Source: Enoplosus armatus (lineage: Eukaryota > Chordata > Actinopteri > Centrarchiformes > Enoplosidae). Taken from it: 64,000 bases of DNA. Made by a program: the position numbers and the translations under genes. Each line of letters opens with the position of its first letter. The stretch's first letter is position 1. A model generated the notes under the pieces. It was not told where the DNA came from and did not search any database. It worked only from the letters and a program-made list of their open reading frames with translations. This document shows positions 1-10,260 of the stretch, in pieces. Location: NCBI RefSeq assembly GCF_043641665.1, contig NC_092192.1, forward strand, positions 22,602,978 to 22,666,977, read 5' to 3'.

Positions 1-524
1 ACAGGGGCCTGTTATGATTGTTTGAGCAGCAAATCATAAATGCATCTGTATGTGGTCACGCTTGCTTGTGAAGAGCTACATCGCTCAGTCAATCCCCTGC
101 CATACGCACTGCCTCACACTCGTCAGGCCGGTCCAAAGTCCAGTCCTGTATCGAGGCCAGTGAGTGCTGGACTTACCAACGCAGTGCTACACGCTCATGC
201 TGCATTTTACAAAGGGAACTCTGTGCACCCTTCAAAAATAATTCACTTTTATTAACTGCCAGGAGTGTGCTTCTGAATGGAGTCGCGGCGAGGGTCGTGG
301 CACTGTTTCGCTGTTCACACAAGTACTGGAGGCTGATCCCCCATAACACAGCAAGAACAAAAAAGACTGTCACTACCAAGTTCCTGGATGGTGGTTTCAA
401 CCCATACTGAGTTTGAAAATACAATGATTATCTTTCATGAATAAGTTTTTATATTTTATATTCCTATTTCATCTGTTGCCTGCAAACATTGCATTCAGTT
501 GTACAGCTCAGCTCTGTGCCAGTG

Positions 525-525
<1 letters not shown>
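1..525. other. Non-coding stretch, no gene seen
   Basis: No recognisable gene or repeat. The minus strand has a frame (173-424) with a hydrophobic run, but it has no matching splice context and no recognisable family, so it was not called. Confidence 0.5.

Positions 526-576
<51 letters not shown>
526..576. repeat. (TG)n microsatellite, about 25 units
   Basis: Uninterrupted TG dinucleotide run of 51 bases. It is a perfect tract, so probably length-polymorphic. TG/CA is the commonest teleost microsatellite class. Confidence 0.97.
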
Positions 577-578
<2 letters not shown>

Positions 579-724
579 GCCCTTCCCTTCAGGTAAATAA
601 CCCTATTTTGTGATGAGTGACTTCAAGCATTAAGGACTCGGAGGTTAAACTTGAATAATCTTCCTTTGTTTACAAAGGCAAAGAAACTTGATTACCATTT
701 TATCTGAAATTCCTGGATATCATC

Positions 725-800
725 TGGGGCTGCCGGTGGCCTAGGGGTCAAGGCGACGGCCAAACCGCGCTGCTGTGGTCCTCCTTGGTTAGCCCCCTTA
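725..800 (+). mobile_element. Possible tRNA-derived SINE head fragment
   Basis: The segment GGTGGCCTAGGGGTCAAGG resembles the tRNA-like head of fish SINEs (consensus type 'GTGGCCTAGTGGTTAAGGCG', an A-box-like region). No clear B box or tail follows, so only a fragment is present. Chance resemblance is possible. Confidence 0.35.
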
Positions 801-849
801 ACTGTGTGAAAACTGTGTAAAAATTATGAGTTTAGCGTTCCTGTGTGTA

Positions 850-2415
850 CTTTCACATATCAGCTTGATTTGCTGATGGCTTTCAGTCGTACTGGAGCTT
901 CGGTCAGTTACTGCCGATGCAAAGCCAAACCTTTCCTGACGTTGCTGCTTCAAGTTAAAAGCTTTCCACTGGCTAACAGGCGGGACGCTTTCATTGGGAA
1001 CAAGTCACAGGAAATGCAAAGTGTTTGTCATCGAGTTAGCAAAGCTTCATTCACGGTGCTATTCTTCAGTGAAATCTGGTTCTATTTTTACCAGATGTGG
1101 ACATATTCAGTGCTATCAGCTGATCGGTTTTAAATGTTGCAGAGAGGAACAATACAAACAGAAACAGCTGAAAGAGCTGCAGGCGTTTGTGAGCAGCACA
1201 CCTTCCATTTGTGTTTTGGATGTAATCATTGTAACTGCATGTTTTATCGTCACTGTGCTCATTCACCTGCATGGTATCCAAATTCCCCATTCCCACAATT
1301 ATAGCAATCCAGCTAATGGTTACCCTCCATACAAGAATATGTTACAAATAGCAGTACATCTCCTCCAGCTGTCTACAACATAACTTTTGAACAACACAAT
1401 CATATGTGAGCTGATGACTTCTCTCAATAATGATGGGTTAAAAGGTCTGCCTGTACATTTGCATTTTTCGGCAGAGGAAATGAAGCACTGTAACGATACA
1501 GTGAAACAACAAGGCAGAAGCGGGGCATGAATTTTCTTCTCGCGCACAGCAGAGTGTGAGAATCCAAAAGGTCAAGAACATCAACCTTTTCTGAGCTGAA
1601 CAGAAATGTGCAAGAAAAACATCTTTGCTCCAGGATGTTCCCACACGAAAGAGAAATGAGAATAGAAACATGAAAAAAGAAGTTAAGTGCAGAGGAGGAG
1701 ATGTCAGTTGGAGTTCACACCGTTGGTGTCACACAAACTTTGACAGTAGCAGATGAAAAACCAGAGACACCGCCTTGGCTTGAAATCATTCAAACGAACT
1801 TTATTTGCTACAATACTGTAACTATGAAAATCATGAGCTTTGCAAAGGTGGGGTTACTCATAAACAGTCTTTATATTCAAACAGAATCATGTCACGAGGC
1901 AGCAAATAAAAGCTTTTACGGAGCTACTGTACAGGTGCCCTACGAGAGCAATGGTGATATTCAGGGACACACAGGCAGGAAGAAGAGGCAGTGGTGTAAT
2001 CAGGCTGAAAAGAGTCACTGCCATCAGCAAGAACCAGCGAGCAAAGTTCAAACAAGGCAGCCAGAGCGTGCTTGTGAACCAAATACTGTTATAGTCCAAG
2101 GCTGTTAACAGGAGAGACCAGAACTTTCAGTTTGTTTGAGGGAGAGCAGGGAGGTTAGACAGGATGGGAAGGTGTCGTCAACAGGAACGATACCTGTTCA
2201 TGTTGTAGAAGAACCTCGAAAACAAGAGAACTCAAAGGTCCCAATTAGAGCAAGGATTAAACGAATGGTTTGCAGATATATTGGGTGATTATCTGTCCTC
2301 CCAAGAAAAACGTCAGTAAAATATCCAAAAATGACATCTGCCTATGTTCAAGTGACAAAGCCATCTAGTCATAGAAATGAAGGACTCAGTTTTCAACATA
2401 GGAGACTCCTTCCTA
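850..2415. other. Non-coding, apparently unique DNA
   Basis: Both strands contain only scattered frames under 140 codons with no recognisable domains and no paired splice signals. No repeat family or RNA gene was recognised. Confidence 0.5.
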
Positions 2416-2419
2416 CCGC

Positions 2420-2600
2420 CAGTCAATGTTGGTTTCGATCATTCCCTAACCTTAACCATGCAGTTATTTTAATCTTAACTGTGATCCTTCCCTAAACCTA
2501 ACCAAACCATAACCATATAAAAAAAAAATCACAAAAGGGTTTTCGTTTTAAAAAGGTGATTTGTCACGGTTTTGCAAGGCACCGACAAATACTGCCATCG
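2420..2600 (+). repeat. Dispersed repeat family B, forward copy
   Basis: Contains TTCCCTAACCTTAACCATG and CCTAAACCTAACC, followed by a 'TTTAAAAAGGTGATTTGTCAC' type segment. The same order (CCTTAACCATA, then TTTAAAA..GTCACTGAATA, then GTTTTTGCAGAATTG) recurs at 56651 and 58552. This is a teleost-type interspersed repeat whose class I cannot assign. Confidence 0.6.
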
Positions 2601-2628
2601 TGCCAATCGGGCAGCTCTGGCAAATGTT

Positions 2629-2695
2629 ACATGTAGCCTGCACTGAGAATAAAACCCTGGCATACCCGGGTGACAAATCAGTGATATGAGAATAA
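2629..2695 (+). repeat. Dispersed repeat family E, copy 1
   Basis: Shares ACATGTAGCCT, ACCCTGGCATACCCGG and CAGTGATATGA, in the same order, with 5724-5805. Two copies in 3 kb show it to be a repeat. The class is unknown. Confidence 0.6.
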
Positions 2696-2789
2696 GAACG
2701 AGGAACTGTTGTTAATTAACGTGTCTGGCAAGTCGCTAAATATACTGAAGGTATCGGAAAAAAATGGGTTTTCTGCCAAAATGCCTGAT

Positions 2790-2925
2790 CTTGCAATACA
2801 ATATCCACTTGTATCATTATCAAACCTTTTTATGGTTATGTTTAGGCCCTGACGGCAGATGGTTAAGGTTAAGGAAAGATCATGGTCTAGTCTTGTCACA
2901 GAAAAGACTTTGCTGGTACTTGAAT
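2790..2925 (-). repeat. Dispersed repeat family B, inverted copy
   Basis: The plus strand reads TTATGGTTATGTTTAGG then ATGGTTAAGGTTAAGGAAAG, the reverse complement of the family B motif seen at 2420-2600. The two copies form an inverted pair about 250 bases apart, with the family E copy between them. Confidence 0.6.
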
Positions 2926-2929
2926 CGAA

Positions 2930-3844
2930 AGAAAGTGCTTATTAACATTTGACCAAACCCACAATCTTTCCCAGCACAACATACATGGGTAAACAATTTA
3001 GTAATATATATATATAAACATCATTTCCTGCAGAAGGTTGTATAATGATGTGTTTTGTCATTTAATTTGGTGGAAGAATACCACCACATAACACTTTGTG
3101 TTGGCAGTTTCAATACCAAAATGTTAGTATTTGCCTTTGGAATTCCATCATCTATCAAATGTATCCCTGTAGAATTCATAAAGCAGGCTTTCAGTCTGTG
3201 CAGAACCGCCAACAGACAGTATAACTCCTTTGTATCCTATCATGCAGTAACATTTTTTTTTAAAGTATGGGACTAATACAGATGGTTACACAAGCTGGTA
3301 CTAACAGAATTGGCAGGAGCACTGGAAACCAAAAATCTGGAGGTAAAAACCTGGAAGGCCACCTGCCTGACAAATCCATTCCCTGAGGGGGGGGGGAAGG
3401 AAGAGATGAAAAGAGGCAGCAAATAGATCAGCAGCAACACTCCTCACATCAGAAAGGGAGGTGAAAAACATTGAGGTCCAGAGAAACGCTGGAGCAGTTC
3501 TCCTGACTGAGCTGAGCCAGGATATCGCTCCCGACAAGAAAAGGTTCAAGCACTCACTTGGCTTCTGAGTGCAGGCAAACTGGCTGGGGCCCTCGAAATC
3601 TACCCGCTGGAAATAAGAGGCTTTGTGAGTACCTTGAATCGGTGGAAAGCTTGGAGGGGAAGATGCAAAGAAAGCTGCAAAGGGAACTGGGAAAGCAAAA
3701 GAAGCCGAGACTCAACTTTTGGAAGTGTGATGGAGAAAAAAATGACCTCACTTCAAATTTTAAAGGCTTTGTTAAGTTTTCTAACTGTTAAGATTGCCCG
3801 AAGTGTTTGACTCATTTGTTGGTATGTGTGTCGGCGCATGCATC
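2930..3844. other. Non-coding stretch
   Basis: AT-rich to about 3300, then a purine-rich patch with a G10 run near 3387. No gene or named repeat was recognised. The short overlapping frames at 3301-3810 have no supporting motif. Confidence 0.5.
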
Positions 3845-3866
3845 TGTGTGTGTGTGTGTGTGTGTG
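3845..3866. repeat. (TG)11 microsatellite
   Basis: Perfect TG run of 22 bases. Confidence 0.95.
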
Positions 3867-4002
3867 GATGCATGGCGTGTGGCTGTATTTGTAGTCTGAG
3901 AGCAGGACAAGTGCTTTCTGTTTGATCATAGATCAGAGACGCTGCATGGCCATCAGAGTTCTGTCTGCCATTATTTATTGATGAAACAACAATTTCAGTG
4001 AG

Positions 4003-4051
4003 ACCCCCTCCCCCCCCCCTCCCACACGCACGCACACACACACACACACAC
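4003..4051. repeat. C-rich run joined to (CA)n microsatellite
   Basis: A polypyrimidine C-rich run (interrupted by T) passes directly into CA repeats with CG interruptions. The minus-strand Gly/Cys/Val-rich frame across it is an artefact of the repeat. Confidence 0.9.
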
Positions 4052-5323
4052 ATTTCCCCCCTTACATCACCAGGACAGCTCAGATCTTTTACTAACAGAC
4101 AAGCCCTGAGCTGAATGCGAAGCCTGCTTGTTTCTCAGACTTCACAATAACAAGGTCAGTGAAGGGCAGCAATCGCTGGACTGGTCGCGAGCCTCTTCAG
4201 AAGCGGCAGGCAGGAGAGCAGTTGGCTCTGATGTAAATTTAAAATGTTACTGACGTGGAGTCGACCAGATAAAGCTGATCTTTATGCACAGAAACGCAAT
4301 ATTCACCCGTGTTTTTCATACTGTACCCCGACTGGGAACATACCAAAGCGTACGATACAAAGGACCTTCTGTTCTCATTTTAGCCCCATCAGCTGGGCCT
4401 GCTTTCTCTTTCAGCTGTCACATCTCATTTGGTGCTATCATGCCTTCAGCGATGCAGGCACTGGCCCCTCAACACTGTGTCGCTGCTATTGGTGCTGCTC
4501 GGACTTCCGCTGGGCAATGATGAGGTCATGTTCGTTAAAGAGGAACATCTTCCACAGGACAAATTCGGACAGGATGACCCAGTGGATTAGAAGGCTTCGG
4601 GGCAAGTGTTGCTGGTCTTGGCGCACGTACTAGCTCAGGCTTATTTTAGACGTAGCGAAATTGTGGTTAGAAGCTGGATGGGAGGTCATATTGGAATGCA
4701 GCAGAGGAATATTTAAAGATATGGAAGCCCGTCTATTCATTTGCCCATCTTTTTAAAGCTTTACCAGAACTTGTCGTTGTCCATGTATCAGAACATACTT
4801 TTTTAGGTCTCGTTAGTTTGTGCCTCTCATCTTTTACCATGATATTCAAGTGACGGAGCTAAGCTTCCTTTTTTTTTTTGGAAAAAGAAGATCATTTCAC
4901 AACACTTACCACTGTTTTGAAGGTCCAGCTATCTGGACGATGGAAACTAAGACGGCACTGTAGCTAGAAATAACCCAAGTTCTTGCTTGATTTGAGTGGC
5001 AGTGCATTGTCGTGCATGCCAAAATGAAATAACATATAGACAAATAAGCAGTGATAAGAAAACCTGGTGGGGATCATAGAAACTGAGCAGGGAGCTGCGG
5101 CATGTCTGTCTGCCATTTTTGTTGCGATTAGTGAAAAGAGGGATCTGGGAAACAGGTTGGAGAGTGGTTTTTGCTCTGTGCAGTACATTGAATATTTAAT
5201 TTGTTCAGATGGTTACAAGAGCGTTTGAGTGCTGTTATTAAATGACATTAAATGGGTTTTTGAAAGATCGTTACGAATTTATCTTTCAGAAAAGATTGGT
5301 TGCTTAGTCCTGTAACAGTATAT

Positions 5324-5331
<8 letters not shown>
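4052..5331. other. Non-coding, no gene seen
   Basis: No recognisable coding or repeat content. The 129-codon plus-strand frame at 4244-4633 has no recognisable domain and no start or splice context. Confidence 0.45.

Positions 5332-5354
<23 letters not shown>
5332..5354. repeat. (AT)n microsatellite
   Basis: Perfect alternating AT run of about 23 bases preceded by related TATATACATA sequence. Confidence 0.95.
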
Positions 5355-5411
5355 AAATCATTGATGATACATGAGAGGCTGGACCAGTGTATGTAGCTTC
5401 TATTAACTCAC

Positions 5412-5645
5412 TTGAAATATAATGCCATCAGCCAGCTGTAAAGCAGCAAAATGATTCTGTCCATCTACTTGAATATAAATGTCCCAATTTGTGATTTTAA
5501 AGGTTTGCCGGTGCAGCACTTCATCATAGTCACTTAAATCAATACTGTGATCTCTTAGAGCACTCTGAAGCTTGTTTGTGATGATTTGTAGGTTTTTATT
5601 GGTTTCTCTGACGAGTTGCACGCCATTGTTACAAATGATATAAGT
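5412..5645 (-). CDS. Candidate internal exon, 78 codons, unidentified protein
   Basis: On the minus strand, 234 bases lie between an acceptor-like ...AATAACTTTAG| and a textbook donor |GTGAGT. They form exactly 78 codons without a stop, in a phase-0/phase-0 frame, which is notable in DNA this AT-rich. The peptide looks protein-like: a polar helix-prone stretch (NKNLQIITNKLQSALRD), then an acidic loop (SIDLSDYDEV), then alternating hydrophobic and polar strands around a Trp (ITNWDIYIQVDG) ending LQLADGIIFQ. I do not recognise the family and assign no function. A stop lies just upstream in the intron side, and a stop (TAA) follows the donor in frame, as expected of an exon. The acceptor's pyrimidine tract is weak. 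Family E repeat lies about 80 bases upstream, so a repeat-derived chance frame remains possible. Confidence 0.35.
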
Positions 5646-5723
5646 CTAAAGTTATTTGATGACATCATTAATAAGAGAGCGCAACTGAGCAGATTGAACT
5701 TTTACTTTTTATTTGCAGTTCTT

Positions 5724-5805
5724 GCATGTAGCCTATAGTGAGAGTGTCACCCTGGCATACCCGGATGATGAATGAATAACTTATATCAGTGATATGAAAA
5801 TGAGA
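5724..5805 (+). repeat. Dispersed repeat family E, copy 2
   Basis: Carries GCATGTAGCCT, CACCCTGGCATACCCGG and TATCAGTGATATGA, the same ordered motifs as 2629-2695, in the same orientation, with a small insertion before the last motif. Confidence 0.6.
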
Positions 5806-7133
5806 TATTTGAATATTTCCATTTCCATAAATATAGCCGTTTAATCCTGTTGAATTTCTCACCTGCCAGTGGTGGCAATCATACCTCTAGAATTAAATGT
5901 GCGTATGGGAGGATTATTTTTCAGAGTATATTAAATATTATATGTTTGGCAAGCAAGCCTTGGTGGCGAATGGTCTTCATCTCATCTGTCTGGACAACGT
6001 GGCATGAAATGCCCCAAAAAATCTTTTATTCTCCTTTCATGTAGCTCTCATTTATGTGTTGCAGATTGTATGGCGACAGGATTGTAAATGTACCGCTCTA
6101 GCTCCGTAATACGCATAATAACAGTCGGAGAACACTGAATAATTTCATGTTTCATGTTGACATTGATCGGCAATGTCAATGTTTCTCATACAGGTCTCCA
6201 ATATTCATTATGTGAGTTTATGGATTATTTCTATGTTAGGTACTTAAAGACACTAACTAATGAAAACCAAAAATATGATATAAGATATAAAATGTCAGCA
6301 TGATAATATACCACTGGTGATGAGCCCAGTATAGACCACTGCTGATGAGAACTGTTACCAGGCAAACAAAGACCAAACCGACGTACCGAGAGTCCTTTTA
6401 AGATGGCTGCGTGACGACCGCAGCTGTGACCGCATGGGATGACCTTTTCAACTCTGCATGAGCAAAGCTTTTAAGGACAGAAAACATTGCCCATGACAGA
6501 GTACATGGCAGGACACAGTTTGCTCAACCTCCCCTCTGCTGTCTGTTCTCATAACGCGGAGACGCTCAAACACTGACACGCATGATTTGGGATGTCCCCG
6601 AGCATTTTGAGGAGCTTTAAATACGTCTGTCTGTAACAGTAAGCGAAAGGCGTCCGTGGACGTCTGCATACATTTCTCCAGCCTTGAAACAGTCTTACAT
6701 CAGAGTAGAAACACGAGAGGAATTCAATTCGTTCTCGGTTTTAATGTACACTTTGATATATGTTGGCTTGACTTGTTCTCTCGTGTAAACATTTCAAGAA
6801 AAAACAAGCACAATCATAAAACAACAACTGATGTATACCACTTCATCAAACTATTAGATCAACTTTGATTCAAAGTAAGTTTCAAGATATGTGTCATAGA
6901 CGTTGCACTGTCAAAAAAAAAAAATGAAATTAAAATTCAAAATTGTAATTATCATAAAGAAAAACATTTTATTCTATATATGATTTGCTATGATCATATT
7001 GGGGCAATGTTGTTAACACTCTCTATGTTACTCGACATTGTTTTGACAGTCTGGTCATTTGCCAACCCTCCATCTGCACCCGTGTGGAGCACGAAAAGTC
7101 TAATGTCTAGTGAGAATAACACCAACAATAACA
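5806..7133. other. Non-coding stretch
   Basis: AT-rich DNA with no recognised gene. It includes a poly-A run near 6912 and several short palindromic AT patches. No repeat family was identified. Confidence 0.45.
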
Positions 7134-7197
7134 CTGGCAAGCTAGGCTAACTAGCTTTCAACTGGAAAGTGGAAAGCCAGTTAGCCTAGCTTGCTAG
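7134..7197 (+). other. Long near-perfect hairpin (26-bp stem, 12-nt loop)
   Basis: Left arm 7134-7159 pairs with right arm 7172-7197 around the loop AACTGGAAAGTG. As plus-strand RNA the stem has one A-C mismatch (7153 with 7178) and one G-U pair (7136 with 7195). The arms are rich in the CTAGC/GCTAGG words common in fish DNA. It could be a miRNA-like precursor, the fused ends of a small inverted-repeat transposon, or a young palindrome. The structure is directly visible and the role is unknown. Confidence 0.85.
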
Positions 7198-7489
7198 CGT
7201 CCACTTACTGGCGTTCATGGGTAACGCCCATCCACAGGCTCGAAGCCAAAACCAATTTTATCCAATTTTGAAAAGTGGACAATGTACAATAGCTGAGGTA
7301 TCTTTCAATGCATAAGCACACATTTACACCAAAGACAATGATGGTCTCACGGTGTTTTGGAGCCCTTATTAAGTTTAATTAGTATTAATAAGTATTGTGG
7401 ATGGATGGATTGATTTCTAAATGAACAGACTCAACAGTCACAGTGTAATCGGAGAAACCTGAGACGAGAGCGAGTCGCCTTCAGCTCAC
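7198..7489. other. Non-coding stretch
   Basis: Nothing recognised beyond short GGATGGATGG-like words. Confidence 0.45.
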
Positions 7490-7656
7490 AACCCAGTACT
7501 TTATGGTGGTTTTGGCTATTATGACAAATCTTCCCTCCGCTGCCTGTAGTTCGACTTTTTGTACGAAATCCCCAATTTCACACTTGTCAGTGGAGAAGAT
7601 GTAGCACACCTTCAGAGCTATCAGGGTCTTTGAAACCATAATGATCCAGTGTGAAA
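7490..7656 (-). CDS. Weak candidate exon, 167 bases, unidentified
   Basis: On the minus strand, a pyrimidine-rich tract (CCCATTTCTTCCTTTCTG) precedes a TGTTAG| acceptor, and an open frame then runs to a good donor |GTGAGC. The peptide includes YIFSTDKCEIGDFVQKVELQ and RFVIIAKTTIKYWV. The end is phase 0, which matches the phase-0 start of the 5412-5645 block, so the two could be consecutive exons with a 1.8-kb intron. Against this, the first third reads more convincingly in another frame (LDHYGFKDPDSSEG), which would need a frameshift, so this may be a decayed or spurious exon. No family was assigned. Confidence 0.2.
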
Positions 7657-7970
7657 CTAACACTCGCAGAAAGGAAGAAATGGGGACACGCACTCAGTGA
7701 TGGCATACATTAGTATGTCGCTAGAAATGCAATCAAACCAAACCAGTGAAGCCATCCACTGTTGATATATATCTTTTCCTCTGCACATGCAGATCATGGC
7801 TTTATGGTGACATGCCTCAAATGGAATCACTACTAATAATGACTGTATGTAATGTACAATAACTAATAGTCAGGTGGACATTTTCCTGAATTGTGACATT
7901 CACAAAATGAATTGCCTGCCTTTTTGTTGAACTAAAACATATCATGAGGGGGAACACGTTACTGTTTGTG

Positions 7971-8140
7971 GCTGCAGCTACTGATTATTTTCATTATCCA
8001 TTAATCATGTCATTAATTAGTCATTTTTCTGAATATGCCATTTGGTGTTTTAGTGCAGTGTTTTGGTGTCATTTAGTGTTTAAAAAGCCACAAACATTCT
8101 CAGTGGAACATTTTCACAATTTCTCAAAGCCCCGAGGTGG
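7971..8140 (+). repeat. Degenerate teleost interspersed repeat ('GCTGCAACTAACGATTATTTTCATTATC' type)
   Basis: GGCTGCAGCTACTGATTATT, TTCATTATCCATTAATCATG and, further on, TTCACAATTTCTCAAAGCCC follow the order of a very common fish repeat. It is heavily diverged and partly truncated. The class is uncertain. Confidence 0.55.
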
Positions 8141-8149
8141 GACCAACTC

Positions 8150-10140
8150 ATTGGGAGAAGCCACAAGCTGAAACGTGTTGGTCTTATATTCAAGTTGTTT
8201 ACCGATGTTTCTGTCCAAACATTTGTAATGTTATAAAAACACACCCTTACATTTTAAAAGGTGGCACCCGCTCATTTTTGGCCTTTTTGCTTCGTAAATT
8301 ACACTGAATGACAATGAATTCATTCTGAAAATGCACTTAACGCACTTTTAACTATTTGTCAGAAAAAGCAGGCTCTCTTATTGAGAGCGATGACTTTAAA
8401 TACATAACAACAAACAAAAACTGAATATAGAATCATATGTTGTGGAACCAACGATACTTAAAACAGTAATCTATTATCCGTTAGTACTACGTCCAAAGAG
8501 TATCAACAGTTTCCTACCAAACCAGCTATAACTTAAAACATCTCTCTCTCAACAGCTAAAACATTTAGCAACAACTAATACTACTCAAAGAAAACTAGCA
8601 AACAAGCTCCAGAGTGCTTTTCTCCCATTTGTGGATGTATTGGATGAGTCAAGTTCACAGCTACCTCTGAGCTACAGACTAAAACCCAATTAATACATGA
8701 AGCCACATTAGTGGTCCTATATTTAGTTCATATATGTAACAGCACCCTCCTGGGAGGCTGACGCCTAATGCCCTTGTCTTACACGCAGGAGTCTTCTGAG
8801 TGACTGATGTACCGTAAGGGAGCCATCAGCCGTCAACCTGGCCTGTCGCACTCGTCAGGGATTCGATTCATTAATCATGTTTGACTCCACACGGGAGAGC
8901 AGCCTCCATTTGGCTGATGTCTAAAACACCTGTGGCACCGGGCCAAGCTCTGAGCTGGAATCACATCTGGAAGTGTTATATGTCAAGAACACGCTTTGAA
9001 GGGAGCACATTAGACAGGATTGACGGCCTTCATCCTTCTTTTGAAGTTTGATGAGATGAAACTTTCGCAGGAGTCGCGTGCGCTGGGGAGGAGACGGCTT
9101 TTTATCTGTTTGGAAAGAAATATTGCTGAGGCTACAGAGGTTGAGAAGCGAATGTGAATAACATCTCCGGATGTGTCACGATGATGCACCCTGACTGACT
9201 GACAGACAGCGACCATACAGCAGCAGTGGTATACAGTTAACAATCGATCTTCACAATGGTAATCACTATCCAATACTGGTCAAAACTACCCAACTAGAAA
9301 AATAAGCCCTCTGATTTTAATCGTTTTGGACAATGGACGTTGTGCTATTGAGATAAAATTGAGAAAATCGCAATGTAAAAGAGTTTGAGGTGAATATTAA
9401 TGGATTTTGTCACGGCTAGTTCTTTGTCTTACTAATATTTCTTATAATGTGGGTGATGTAAACAGGAAGTACAATGCAATGGAGTCAGCGAGTTAGCAAC
9501 ATATACTACAACATGTGTCCCCCATTTTTTTGCCCTCAATTTGTTTACATTTTGGCAAATCGGCACCATTAAAAGTATGCCAAATTTGCTATTAGCAGTT
9601 CCCGTTTGGCAACGTACCCATGGATGTACAAGACACCTTGGATCACTGGATTACTGTGACACTGAAGAAAACGTAAAAAAACCTGATGACTCTCAGGGAA
9701 GTTCTGCAGTTATAAGGGCCCTCCTTTTTCTATGATTTCCAAGTGGATTGCTGGAAGCTTGTCCGCAATGGGCATTGGAGATAATGGTATCCCCGGGAAG
9801 TCGAAGTCCCACTGGATCAGAAAACATGTGCATCGTGGCTGTGTGTTCAGATTTGAGTTATAACCTTCATTGCCTCCGTGAGCTGTGAGTCACAGCCGGT
9901 CTCTGACTGCTGACTGTTGGCGAATGGGACAAATCAGCGACCAAACTGCAACGACTAACTTCCTGTTGTTTAAGAACCCAGGCATGCACCTGTCCCTTTT
10001 ACCTCGCGCAGGATCTTTGCCTCATGTCTCTCCCTCCACTTCCCCATGCCGCCATGGGGAGGTGCCTTTGAGCTTTTGAATCTCTGCTCTGTCAGAGAGT
10101 GTTGAAGAAAAAGACAGATTTCTTTGTGCATTTCTCCTGT
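8150..10140. other. Non-coding, apparently unique DNA
   Basis: No gene, RNA or named repeat was recognised on either strand across this 2 kb. Frames are under 90 codons. Confidence 0.45.
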
Positions 10141-10141
10141 C

Positions 10142-10260
10142 TTAAAGGGACCCTGTGCAGCTTTTGACCACTAATGCGATGGAGCAATTTTTTTTAAGAG
10201 TGGGTCACTATTTTGTTAGTATCTTCTGCCATCCAATGATCCTATCCTGACAAAGTTCCA
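10142..10260 (+). repeat. Possible fragment of an unnamed dispersed repeat
   Basis: The opening AAAGGGACCCTGTGCAGC and GCGATGGAGCAATTTT resemble phrases that recur in fish repeats. No second copy exists in this window, so the call rests on memory only. Confidence 0.25.

Noticed and set aside
173..424. Minus-strand frame with a hydrophobic run resembling a transmembrane helix
   Set aside because: No recognised family, no convincing splice pair and only 83 codons. Hydrophobic runs arise easily from T-rich DNA.
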